From: Otis tarda
Lineage: Eukaryota > Chordata > Aves > Otidiformes > Otididae
Direction of reading: 5' to 3'
Assembly: GCA_026413225.1 (NCBI GenBank)
Contig: CM048552.1
Span: forward strand, 25,471,001-25,535,000
Length of the DNA: 64,000 nucleotides
This document shows positions 51,771 to 64,000 of this stretch, piece by piece. Made by a program: the position numbers and the translations under genes. The notes under the pieces are model-generated. The model saw only the letters and a program-made list of their open reading frames with translations, was not told the origin of the DNA and made no database searches. How positions within the stretch are numbered: the stretch's first letter is position 1; every line of letters starts with the position of its first letter.

Positions 51771-52430
51771 CGAGCCCGCTCGTTGGTGGGCGCCTGAGGG
51801 GTTTGTAACTCCCCCGCAACCACCCCGAAGGGGAACCGAAAGGGTCATGAAAAGTGGATGCTGCTCTCCAGAATGGGTGCTGTCCCCCGGGGGGAGCAGA
51901 CGCACCCGCTCACCTCCCGCCGCCCCCGCTTCGGGGGTCCTTTGCGAGTGGGGAGGGTCGGGACATGAGTGGGGGGTGATGCTTTTCCTCAGGGCCAGGA
52001 CACCCGACAGCGGGGCCGGAGGGGTGGCGGGGACAGGGTACCCCCGTGGGCGCTGGAGGTTCACCCCGCTCTCGGGTGGGGTCACGGCCGCTGCGGAGCG
52101 GAGCCCTCACAAACGGGGTGATTTAGTCCCGCGGGGAATCCCTGCTCCTGCCCGGGTTTTGCGGCGCCTGGAGCCCTCCCCGGGCTTTGGCCGTGTGGGA
52201 CGGAGACCCCCGGGGCCCGGCGGGTGATTTGAGCGGAGGAGCTTCCGCGCAGCCCGCTGACAATTGTGGGGCGTGCCCCTCCCCCCACCTACGGAGCGGG
52301 TCCGCTTGGGAGACCTGGGGGGAAACGGGGAGCCGCCCACCCACACTCCCCCCCCCGCCTTTCCACGCTGATTTGTGGCCACTTCCCCCTCAGCTCTGCG
52401 GGGCCAGGAGAGGGTCATTGGGACTCTAAC
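51771..52430. promoter_or_regulatory. CpG-rich island downstream of FEZF1
   Basis: GC- and CpG-rich stretch with overlapping chance open frames on both strands and C runs near 52349-52356. It is the downstream shoulder of the FEZF1 CpG domain. No exon recognised. Confidence 0.5.
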
Positions 52431-55400
52431 AGGGACCTGTTCCTCCCAGAAGAGACGGCTGCAGTGCATCGCTAATTTCTCTTCTTCCCGTCCTTGCCAA
52501 AGATAAACTTTCACGATGGGTAAGGAAAGGTAAGGCGTCCCAAAGATCCCACAAAAATTATGTGGGTATGCCACCTCTGTGAGCCTTTGCTTGAGCGAAA
52601 TAAATCAAAGCAGAAGCCCGATTTACTTTTCTCATTGCTCAGCAAACGTGCCAGTGCAAGGTACGGCAACTGTCTTGGTGAGGTGCTAAGTATCTTATTT
52701 TTATAACCAACTCTTTTAAACAGTTCAAAACCACTCAAGCTCTGCAGGTATAGTGGAACAGTCACAAAAGTATTTCATACCACGGCGAAAGCATGTGAAT
52801 GTAAATATGTGATGAAAGGAAAGGAGAATCTCATCTGGCCGCCTTGTGATGAGATGTAGCAGCAGCCTCAAATCAAACATCCACACCAGGCCTGAGGACA
52901 CCACAGAAAACTGTACGCTCTGGTTGCCCCATGCCTGGCAATTTTTTGCTCTACCTTGTTTCTCCAGACTGTTTTCTAAGTGCTGGGAGAAACAAGGGCT
53001 GAGGCTTCCCCAGGCAGCAGCAGTTTATTTATTCCTTTTGTATGGTTAGAGAGGGAGACAGAATTTCCAGCGTTGCTTGACCATAGGCCATTTGCAGCTT
53101 TATAAACAGCGACTGGCATTTTGCCTTCCCTCCTGTAAAAGATCTGCAGCCACTGCATCATCTGAGTTCTTCTGCGTCTTCCTGATGAAAAATGCTATTT
53201 TGCTGAGGAACTCGCGTGCACGCGTGACCGTGTTTTGAAATGAAGTGGAAATGAAGCACTCCAGTTTTATTCCAAGGTGAAGTAGAGAATGTCAGTGATG
53301 GGCATGGATAAGTGTTTCTCCTTCCTAGATTTCTTGAGGTAAACACCACAGACGTGGGACTTCACGGGGAGATAAGGACAGCTCATCTGTTATTTCGCTA
53401 TGTAAAACCATGTTTGTGTCAAAGGCTGGGATTAATACATGTCTCAGAAGGCCTGCATAGCATTACCTTTCATTTCCTGTCTTTCAAGATTAATTTCGGG
53501 TTAAGTGAATTTCTAGCTAATGGTCAGAGGCAATTCAAAGCTGGTGAAATCATCATGAGAGACAAAAGCTCTAATTTCATATACATTCAAAGCTTAGAGC
53601 TATTAACAGCTCTTCTTACCACAGACAAGATTAACACCCTTTATATTTTGAAATTTATTTATTATTGTGAATAATTTTGATAGGAGAAATTGAGTTGTCT
53701 GCACCTAAAGTAAAGGTTATATGTTCTGGATCCTGCTTGCCGGCCAGCATCATTGCCATGTTATCCGTACCCTCGACGACAACTGGTCAGCCGTATCCTA
53801 CCAGTCCCTCCTGGATGCTGGGAGGAGAGGGCATTGGTGTGTCTGCTCTGCTAAAACAGAGCTGCTGAGTTGAGCATTAGCATCCTGACGACACCCTAAC
53901 CCACCCTGCATCAATCACAACAGCTTCACTTCAGGACAGAACGAAAGGCAAACCAGTTTGGTGTCTATGGGACTCCGGGGGAGAGACCCCTTGTAAAGGA
54001 GGAGCTGTCTGTTGCCCTCTACCCTCCATCCCCACCCAGGATTTCGCAGACAGGACTGAATTTCTTCTGTGCTTGTCAGATGCTACAGTTATGTCAACAC
54101 AGGCCAATGATGAAAGTGCCGTGTATCTGAAAGAGCTACCGGAATTACCAAAGCTGCCATATATTGCTATGGAAATGAAATACAGCCACAGCAGGATCTT
54201 CTCACAGAGTCAGATACAAAGGTTTTTTTCTGAAGATGAAATAGTACTGTCTTTGCTTTACTACTGCATGATTGGTGATGAGGAACCTCTAACAAAAAAA
54301 AAAAAAAGAGGGGAGGGGGGAAAAAGAGACAAAGATATTAATAAAGACCTTTGGTTGTTTTTTTTTTTTTCTTCTTGCTGTTTTGGTTTTTTTTAAAGAA
54401 AAATCCATTCATGTCAAAATGTAAACTAAGCACAAAGCTTTTCAATAGCTACCTAAAACCATGCTCTAGTTCACAGGTAGTTAAATAGAAATCCAGCATA
54501 TCTCAAGGTACCCAAAATGGATATTGGACAATATTTAGTCAAGAAAGACTTTTGTTTTTAATTTTCCAGGTTTTTTTTTTCCATCTTAATTACTACAGCA
54601 GTGAAAATTGATGGACTAAACCAAGTGTCACAAATTCACCTGGAGCCAGCTCAAAGGAAGGCATGTCGGTCACAGCTTAGTACCAGAACAGTTTCATTGG
54701 ACACTGCTTGAAAACCAGAAATCAGACAGCTCCTACCCTCCCCCTCATGTGCCATGCTTAGAATGGGACAGGCACCATTGTGTTTTTTGGTGCTTGGTAA
54801 AGAAAAGCACCTGGCGTTTTGACGTGCTGGTATGAAATAATAACTCTGTAGGTACGTAAATCTTTCCACCCACTGGCTCCTTGGCTACTGGTTTGCCCAA
54901 GCCCCATCCTTCCAGAGGGAGAGTCCTGTTTCACCCTGCTGACAAGGGTGTAGTAGTAACTCCCACGATAACAGCAGAGGTAGCGTTAGCTCCTCTACCA
55001 GCAGCTCCAGCTCCACTCCACGCTGGGTCCCCCTTCTCCTCCTGGCCTCAGGCTGGGCTACTTTTGGACAACAGCTTCTGGGCTGCCCAGCGTGCTGCCA
55101 GCCCCTGCAACAGCTGGTGGGGCTGGCCGCTAGCCCCGTGGGTTTGCAGAAAGTTGTCATCTTGCTTCTGTAATCCGCGGCTCCTGAAACAAGACAAAAC
55201 CTCAGGGTTTTCAACCTCTGGTGGTGTTGGGAAGTACGGGCAGTGCTTCTCTTTGGTCCCCTTTGAAGCTTCCATGGAAGCGATTGAGTGGCTCCACCAT
55301 TCAGCCACTCTGTTGTAATCGAATCCTTGCGCGTTTGATTAGGCACAGTATTAAATCCAATAACCATGCCCGTGGAAAGACAAAACAACTCCTCCCTTTC

Positions 55401-57444
55401 TGCCTTTGGGGTGGCTAATATTTTACCACTATTATTACGTGATTTCTAAAAAATCATCTTCAGTTACCAATTGACTAAAACATATAGAGAAGCTGTTTTT
55501 CTGACATTTTTTTCCTAAATAATTCTGTGAAAAAATAATACATTATAAGTTCTATTTTGGGTGGAAAACTAACGAGTGATACTTTGTGAATGTAAGCGTG
55601 AGCAGCTTATCGGCAACTGCACAGGCAGGTTAAACGTTTATTTTCAAGGATGGGACTGTAAGATTTGGTTGTAGGGTGATGCAGCATGTAAGAGAAACCT
55701 TGATTCATGGTACTTCAGCTTAGAAGGATTAAATACAACCCATGACACAAAATAAACCTTTTCAAAATATTTCTAACACACCTGTTAACCTCTTGATATT
55801 ACCATGAAAGATCTGAAGAGTTTCCACATAAAAACATTGCTTAACTCAGATTTTAAAGAAATAATCTTGAACAAGAATTTTCTTTCTAAATAACAACAAA
55901 GAAAAACACTTGGATGATAAATACATTCAGATGATTTTTTTTTCTGAACAAGCAAGAATTTGTAAAAGCCATCTCTGCTGAAGAAGTAAAAGAAAATCTG
56001 AATCACAATATGTTCAGAAAAATAATTGTTTAGCTTTAACTAGAAAAGGCTTTGATTGATTGTTTCTTTTCCCGTGTTAGCCAAAATATGAAAAATAAAT
56101 GACAATCTTATCTTTTATCCTACTAAATTTTAAAAGAACAATATGTTGGCTTTTGAAATAAATAGTTAAAAATGATTATGAGGATTGCAGGAATCACATA
56201 ATCTATTTTTCTTTTATGTTTGCCAGCAAATACATTAATCTACATATCATAAATAAGAATACATCTTAAAAACCACTTTGAGCTACTTTAACTGAATACT
56301 AAAAGCTGAGGACCAATGCTTGCTTATGCCCAGTAATGCTTTTGCATCCCATGGACCTAGAAGGTGCAAGAGATACAGAGAAATTAATTTAGACAACATT
56401 TTTCAATTTATGGGAACATCCAGTTTGAAGAGCTACAGTAGAACTGGCTAGAACAGTTAGGTAAAGAATAAAACAAATTGATAATTACTTTTGTGGACAA
56501 CCTGTAATTATTATGACTTCACATAATAAAGCCCTGGACTGTTTTGATTTGCTGGTCCTGAGAAGCAGACACCCATCCCTACAAACAGTGTTTCTTCTGT
56601 TCTTGTGGAGCGTGCTGGTTCTCTAGGTACGTTCGCACTTCCCTTTAGAAATACAGTGTACGGTTACATTTTTTTTTTGTGAAAATATTAAATTATGCAA
56701 GGATTATAACTACAGCAGAGACTGACTTACCCAAAAATGGATCTGCCACAAAACGGGCAGCAATGAGTCCTCGGCAATGCAAAACTCATATTTCTTGAAA
56801 AAGCAGTCAGAAATTTTTCTGAGTCCTCCCTGATGGTGAATGTTACTGCACACCAGACTGACTCGTAATGGAAGTTACGGTGGGCAAAGAGCCACTTTAA
56901 TTTATCCAAGCAAAGGAGTACATCATAGCTGAGCTGCATTTATGATATTTAGCTTACATCTGTCTCTATACTGATTACAGAGAGTGCTACTCCATAAGAT
57001 TTTTTTTTTTCTAAATCTTTTTGTGGAACCTTCTTCAACAAATCAGCATTTATAACTCTCTGTAGAAGTTAACAAGTAGATTTTGATAAAACACTAGTTT
57101 AAAAACTTGTTTTATTGGGAGGAATTTGCTTGACACCAGAGATATCCAACTGAAGGGCAAGGAAGAGACTGCTGGGTCGGGTTCCTGCCTGAGGAGGTCA
57201 CACTCACGTTCAAACGCCACTTCTGCTTCACCTGCTTCCAAGCACTTCAGTGGTGTCTGTCCCGTGCTACAGTCAGTCTATTCTGGTCTTTCCTGCTTTC
57301 CTTGGACTTCTGCTCTTTGGATAAATGACAAACAGTCACAGGATCTAAGCTTGAGATGGGACTTAGGTCCCAGATCTGCAGCGTGTGCTTGGCCCAATTG
57401 CAGGTGTTCTGTACCAATATTTTGCAAGAGAATCACTTTTTAAA

Positions 57445-57500
57445 ATGTGGATCATTACTATGGATGTGGATCATTACTATGGATGTGGATCTTACTATGC
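57445..57500. repeat. 19-bp tandem repeat, about three copies
   Basis: Units of ATGTGGATCATTACTATGG: two identical copies (57445-57463 and 57464-57482) and a third with a one-base-plus deletion in CATTAC. Local replication slippage in the FEZF1 3' flank. Confidence 0.9.
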
Positions 57501-60500
57501 TTAAGCAACTCAGAAGCAGATAAAAATCATTTAAACGCAGACGCCAGGCGTCTCAGGAGCATTCCCCAGTCCCCAGACTGTTTGCTATTCCAGATTTTGG
57601 GAATTAATTTCTCATTCTGTAAGTGTCAGAAAAGGACTGTTGATTACACAGGGTGGGGATCCAACGCTTTTGAAAGACCTTGGTTTCACCCTAGTGCACA
57701 ATGACAATAAATTCTGGAATTAGGAGATTATTTGCTAATCAACATTCTTGCTTTCCCAGCCAGTTTTGTTGGTCATGCTCTTTGGACGAGCCATCTGCTT
57801 CTTTTACAGAGCTCTTAGCCTGTGGGCTTTTTTCTTTGTTTGCTTGTTTTTTTTGGTTTTTTTTTTTTTTAATTTTCTTAAGGAATGTGAAGCACCAACC
57901 TGTAAAATGTCCCACAGTCTTATCCAAGGTTTAGATACAGTTACCCCCTCCTCTTTTTTTTTTTTCTAATCAAGTGGTTGCCAAACTCCACGTGGAGTAG
58001 TTAGGTTATGAATAATTTATTTTCCCAACTTGTGTTTTCTTTTTAGCAGAGTTCAGTTCCGAACAATCTTTCTCAAGGCATGAGTCAAATCAGCCTGTCT
58101 TCCTTGAGCAATGCTTACACCAAAATTTTGGGCATCTAAACAGGAAGCAAACAGACGTAAATGTCTGTATCTTCTACACTGCCAGTGGAGAGACACAGGT
58201 GCCTCCAGCAGCATAAAAAAGAGATTCAGTCTGTCCCGTGTTAGGTACTGCCTCCAGTTTGCAGTTCTTCCAGCAGCCTCCTGAAGCAATCCAGTGACCA
58301 AAGTATCGCTCTTCTCTATTATGACTTCTGGGAGGACAAGAGGAAATCCCAGCAAAAGGTGCTGGTCACCACTTTTGTGTAATAATTGGGTGGTGACGTT
58401 TCTTATCCATGTAGTCAGAGGATGGGCAGCCGTACCCTGCTTTGCTGGGCTGACTCAGAGCACCAGCGTCTGCATCCTAGGAGACCATCCTGTTCCTCAG
58501 GCCATGGAGCGTACGCTAAGTGAAAGCACTCTCCAGGCCTTTGCATCTGACATGAACATATTGATGGGGGGCAGCCAAAAGGACTCCTTCCCCTGCCCTC
58601 CCAGGTCAGGCTTTCAGAAGGGACAGCCTGCTCTTGTAGCTGTGTGCCCTGGAGCACGTGTTGTTTTCAAGCAGCTTTGGAAGCAGAGATGAAATCCCAG
58701 CCCTACCGCCTCGCATGTGCGGGCTGCCATCACTGGCCGCTCTATGTCTTGCGCGCCTGGCTGCGCAGTGTCTCAGTTTAAAGAAGAGAGATGAAAAATG
58801 CTCTCGGGTAAGATACTGTGGTGTGCTTGTTTTCAGCCTTCCCCTTGGATGTGGGTACGGTCCCTCTTGTGTTGTGCAGATTATGGGCTTCTTCATGCTG
58901 GGTGAACTGAATTCTGACAATTGTGAGGTTTCATTGTCAAATTTAACTCTTGTTTGCACCTGGTAGATTTTGACAAACCTTAGGCTCCTGTCAATGCAAG
59001 CTGGAACGACTCTCTCTGGAGGCCATGGTTGTGTCCATATTGAACTGCAAAAACAGCCTAGCAAAGCACCTGGGCAGGTCAGCTGCAACTGCTGCAGGTA
59101 ATGTCAAACACTGCTGAGGGAACAGAAAGGTTCTGGGTTCTTCAGTGAAGAAAAACTAAACTCATAGGAGACTCTTCAAGAAAGATCTCAAAATTAATTT
59201 GAATTTATTGAATTGTTTAAACTTTCTAACTATTTGGAATAATCGGGAAACCTGTCCTTCATTTGCTTTTGAAAAAGGCTCTTCCTTGGAGAGGAATTTC
59301 TTTTGGATAACTGTACCTTTCCAACAAAAGCAGTATTTGAAAATAATATTACTGAAGAATGAGAGTATTTACCTAGTGAAGGCTAGCATAAGCAAATGTG
59401 ACTCTATAAACCACCCCGTATTTCCCACTCACATGTAATACTTCGGGCTGTGTGAAGTCACGTAAAAGGGAATGTCTCTTGCTTTATCTGTGAAACATTT
59501 GCAGCAAGAGCAGACAACCTTCTTGACACTTGGATACCTATCAACCTCTTCAAACGTTCGAGAGCCATCATGCCCATACCTTATACCTCAGGAAGCCAAG
59601 AGGAGAGGAAGTGCTAGGAGGAGTCTCACGGTGGTCTTGAGCCTGCCGGGGCTGGACCAGACGTGAAGCTGAGACCTAGACTGGTGGTGGTGATGACCGC
59701 AGACACATTCCTGCTTTCTTGCCTCTTCCCTTGCACTGAGGACCTGAATTAACCAGCAGCCCAAATTCACGGTCAGTCGTTTGAGATCTCCTCAGCGTGG
59801 CAGCAGTGCTTGTAGGGTGTGTGATCCATTCACAAGGAAGAACTGCAGTCTGGAGACCCTTGGTCTCCAGCACTGGGGCTCCTGTCAGGCTGTGATACTG
59901 AAGAGCTAATTTAAAATTACACTGTTCTGATCACACTGAGGGTCTCTGGAATTTGGGTGAGGTTTGGTTTTTTTTTTTTACTGAGAATGGAATTTAAATC
60001 CTATTAAAGTGAATTAAAAAAACCCTCTCTCCTCTGAGTCCAACTGGTCATATAAGAAAATTTTTGGTAGGCAATTATCCCATGTGATCAGGAATCTAAA
60101 AAAGTAAAATACGGTTTACGGTACCTTAGTTTGTAAATAATAATTTTCCTTTTCTGTGAGGCTTTCCTAGCTGTCAGAAACACGGTATCCTAATTGATCT
60201 GGATGTTCTCAAGCATCTTATTACTGTTTTTAAAAAACTGGTGATATACCATAATCTGTTTCCTTGTAAAAATGAATTCTTCAGTATGAGCAGCAGAAAG
60301 TGTTTACAATTTAGATACAGATTTTTTTTTAATCCACATATCAAGGTTTACCTAATACTGAAAAGTCCTGTGTAATTTTTAATAAAATAACTTATTTTTA
60401 TTAAAAGCTTAGACAGAAGCTTCTCAGAATTTAGATTTTGCCACCAATTTCAGTAGTGCCAGCATGAGATATGGGTATTTAAAAGATGATAATATGAATA

Positions 60501-62430
60501 TACTGAAATATTATTGCTTTTTGAAGATGTTATTTTAAAATCCAAATATAAGTATGCTGAAGATAGAAAGACAGGAAGATGGAAGTGTATCCCCAAAATC
60601 TAAAGATTCTGTTTATATCTGTAAAAACATTTGGGCACCAACAATGGCGGGTATAATAAGTCAGGCACAGAATATTTTCCCCCTACAAAATGTTACCATG
60701 CCATAGCCCATTTAAAAATGTGCTTCTGAACAAATATTTATTGATAATCCTGCATTTTTAGAGTTCACAGTCTGATCTCTTCAATAGATATCTGGGCAGC
60801 GTCATTCCGCTGCAGACGTACATCATGCCATCAGCCGTATACTCACAGCGGGATGCTGCTGCTAATTGCAACAGTTGTAGCTCAGAACAAGGCAGCAGCT
60901 TCTCAGTGAGATCTAAACAAATTAAAGTTAAATTTAAATGAATCAATCAGAAAAAAAAACCCACTAAACAACTGTCTGTTGTTTTTATAGTTTATTTGCT
61001 ATTAGCACTAATAGCACTATAAAGGGATTGCTAATTTCCTAGGCTATTATCCAGTAAAAGGGAGCAGGTTTCAAATGTGACTTGATGGCTTAGGGATGTA
61101 ACTCAGGTCTTCTCTGAGCTATCTGAGGACAGACCCCTCAGTATGCTGGGTTTTTGTTAGGCACAGTCAAGGTTGAGCTCTCACGGGATCCCTGCGAGAG
61201 AGTATCAAGTCCTCTGCTTTGTTGCTTTGTTTTCCCAAGCCAGCAGATTTTCCTGGGCTTTGCCATAAGGGAAGATATGAGTGTTTGGTATCTATGAGTT
61301 GGGAAGATATTTTGTTATTGGCTCCTTCTGTCCTGAACCTTCATCACACCAGTGAAGGAACTTGTTGTCAAGGAAGACAGATGGAATTCAAAACTGTGGG
61401 GTTTCTTTTAAATCCCAATCTGACCACTAATGCCGTCATTTTATATTTGTCCATATTAAAGACAAAAGTGGGTCATAACAAGATATTCTTGAATTATATA
61501 CTCTTTTAATTAAGAGGAGCATACTCCTCGTGATGATGAGGTGGGTGACCAGAGCACCTGTTCTGGCTATAAAACTCTGTAACATGTCACAGATTCTTCC
61601 CTGCACTGAAAAAACAGCCTGAGTTAGGTTTTGCACTGGAATTATACTGATCGTGTCTAAGACTGTAGCTAAGCACAAAAAAAGTTGGCATGTAAAACCA
61701 GAAATAGGAGAAAATCTTCATTGTTAAAGTCACTGACAGATCCTGTCATCTCTGTGAAATCCAATTGAGCTAAATCTTTGCTTGATGATTCAGCTGTGAA
61801 GGGCAGAGATTTAAGCAATTGTTTTCTGTGGCTGGTAATTGAAAGCAAAGAGCAGAAATTCAGTGGGAGGTTTTTGGGAAAACCCAAGATTAGAAACTTG
61901 TTTTTCCCATAATTTCTCTTTGCATAAGTAGTTAATTCTTTCTCCCCACCCCTCTTTCTCCCTCACACACCCAGAGGAAAAAAGTACTTTATGTATGCTC
62001 ATTCAGACCAGTAACTGTATACTGATTTTGTGTCTGGGGCTGCACAAATTCCTGTAGAGAGCAGCTACCCATGTCTTACCATCCCATCCCAGCCTGAATC
62101 CCTGGTTCTATCAGGCACTCCTGCACGTGAGCACTTGGCTTGCATGAAGTCCTCCTGTTCAACAAAGCATCAGAATGGAAACTGCTCATAAAGAACGCTG
62201 TTATGGAGATGTAGACTCTGCTTTAGCAAAAGGAAAGCTCTGTACGGGTCCTGCCACACAACCACGTGACCGGTTGTATTGGCTAATTCCAAAACAGTTG
62301 ATTGAATAGAGCCAGAGAACCCTCTTGGGCACTGAAACTCAGTTGTCCATACTACCAAACTAGTTAGCCCAGTCATTAGCACAGTTCAGTGTGGGCCAGT
62401 CAAAAGAATTCCCAGGCACACTTAAGGACT

Positions 62431-62464
62431 AGTACTGGCCAGAGACCAGTACTGGTCAGAGACC
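62431..62464. repeat. 17-bp tandem duplicate
   Basis: AGTACTGGCCAGAGACC is followed directly by a copy with one change (GGTCAG). Minor local duplication. Confidence 0.85.
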
Positions 62465-64000
62465 ATTCCCACAGGGCAGGCTGGATGCAGCCACTCTACT
62501 TTTGGAGAGTAAGAAGGTTGAATAATACAGACGCAGCTCGGTTTTGTGAAAACTAGGTTAAGTGCCAGCAAACCAGTCCAGAGCGTGTTTTATTTACTAA
62601 CACAGAGGAATTACTGTGTATGCTTCTGCTTATGCAATTCAGGTGGTGTTTCCATGGAAGGGCTGGATTGATTGCACATCTACAGGAAAGAAAAAAAAAA
62701 CCAAAACAAAAACTGTACTGGGCATATAGAGTCTGTCCAAGCCAGCAGTCCGCTCCCTCATTTTCTGCTAAGAGCTGAAGGGAGGACTGGACTGATAACT
62801 TTAAGAAGCTTTAAGAAGCTGCCAGACCTTCTTCAACCATATGGCCCACTCAAACGTAGGACCAGGGTTTTGGTGCCGTCTGGTGTGGTGACACAAGCCT
62901 GAAGCAGCATTTGAAATGTTGTTACGTACATTTTTCTACACTCACAATGTCTCCACTTTCCAGCATTTAGCGTCACTGATTCTACAAAAAGTGATGAGCC
63001 TGACTTAACATATTGTCCTGAGTCAAACTGCTCACAGCAAGGGAAAATGACCTAGAAATGTTCAAACTAAACAAATGTTGCAAGCAAGACTTCAAAATAT
63101 ATGTTGTTTTCTTTTTTTCAGGAATTCTGTCCAACAGATACTGAGAATAATTTCTTGTGGTGCTTTGTCTGACATTAATCTTCCCTAACAGAAGGTGTTC
63201 ACAGTCTAGTTGTCTACCCATGATCTACCTGCCCAGGCTCCCCTTAGAGTCACTGGAGAGAAATAAGCATTTCTAGGGCATGATCCGTCTCCTCTAAAAC
63301 TGGTTGCATGAACTATGCTTTAGATGTGCTTTTTTTTCTTGTCTTTTTTTTCCTTGAGTGTAGAAGGAGTAGTGATAATCAGCTTGACGTATATGCCTAT
63401 AGTTGTACACACCCAGCACTGAGCTGGCTGAATAACACCTTCCTATGCCTTTCTGGCAGGAACATGGCCACATGCACCAGTTACCTAATTCCACCCACAT
63501 ATTGTACATTCTTGAGAAAACAGACAGCATTCAGGAATGCCATGACTAATTATTCTTCTTAATAATGGCAATGCCCTCTGTTTTCAATATTTTAAAATTT
63601 CATTTCCTCAGCTGTGAAATGTCCTTTACTAGTAGAAGTTTTAGCAAACATATCAGCCTTCACGTGCTCTGTTCACAGGCATGTCCTCCAGCATGGATAA
63701 CCAGACTCACGCATTTCCTCTGGTGGTGGTCTTAGTATTTTCCTTCTGTGCCTTCTCTGTTGTGTATCCTGTTAATCATACTTCCCAAAAGACAATAGTT
63801 TCATGGTATGGGCTAAACTTTATCTACCTTCTTTCTCAAGAGATGCAGCTTATTTGCATTTCAGCATCCATTTTAAATGTCAGCTTTTTTTTTTCCTGGA
63901 TCTGTTTAGATATTCACACATGCTTTACCACAATGCAGTTCCTAGTTTGTAGAGTAGCCAAAAGGAAGATAGCTTCACTGCTGCTACGTCACTTTTTTTT

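Larger units (their letters stand above)
52431..64000. other. Gene-free 3' flank of FEZF1
   Basis: Mostly AT-rich single-copy sequence with homopolymer A/T runs. A 19-bp near-triplicate lies at 57445-57500 and a 17-bp duplicate at 62431-62464. The open frames present (for example 54885-55388 on the minus strand, 58294-58692 on the plus strand) lack domains, splice-consistent partners or recognisable similarity. AASS, the next gene in human, is not seen. Confidence 0.65.

Noticed and set aside
54885-55388. 167-codon minus-strand frame downstream of FEZF1
   Set aside because: No recognisable domain; the opposite strand is open over the same interval, which points to chance.

Overview
The window is nuclear DNA of a tetrapod vertebrate, most likely a bird. 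The evidence is two truncated CR1-type non-LTR retrotransposon copies with the avian-style 3' end, few other interspersed repeats, spliced genes with GT-AG introns, and a neighbouring gene pair (CADPS2 followed in the same direction by FEZF1) that matches the vertebrate arrangement on human chromosome 7q31. The species cannot be fixed from the sequence.

Layout. Positions 1 to about 40,300 hold the 3' end of CADPS2 on the + strand. Six phase-0 coding exons (3923-3997, 7448-7531, 7647-7679, 17602-17709, 36117-36221, 39352-39522) encode the last 191 residues and the stop. They are separated by AT-rich introns of up to 18.4 kb, which contain the two CR1 copies, a perfect 52-bp tandem duplication and some probable conserved noncoding elements. 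Upstream exons of CADPS2 lie outside the window. From about 42,500 the DNA becomes GC- and CpG-rich, forming an interrupted CpG-island domain that lasts to about 52,400. It contains the complete coding region of FEZF1 (48545-51021, four exons, 451 residues, six C2H2 zinc fingers and an N-terminal EH1 repressor motif). From 51,600 to the end I recognise no gene; the next gene expected from human synteny (AASS) is not visible.

Function. CADPS2 is a priming factor for dense-core vesicle exocytosis in neurons and endocrine cells. FEZF1 is a forebrain and olfactory transcriptional repressor. They are not a pathway; they share a neighbourhood. The gene-poor introns of CADPS2 and the CpG-rich spacer probably carry part of the long-range regulatory DNA of FEZF1, and several homeodomain-site-rich segments are noted as candidates.

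The most solid unusual observations are a GC-AG (non-canonical) first intron in FEZF1, a 32-codon upstream ORF in its presumed 5' leader, a four-copy 38-bp minisatellite in its third intron, an (AAAAG)n microsatellite in its presumed 3' UTR, and the 52-bp duplication in CADPS2. I found no sign of a new multi-gene system, CRISPR array or RNA gene.
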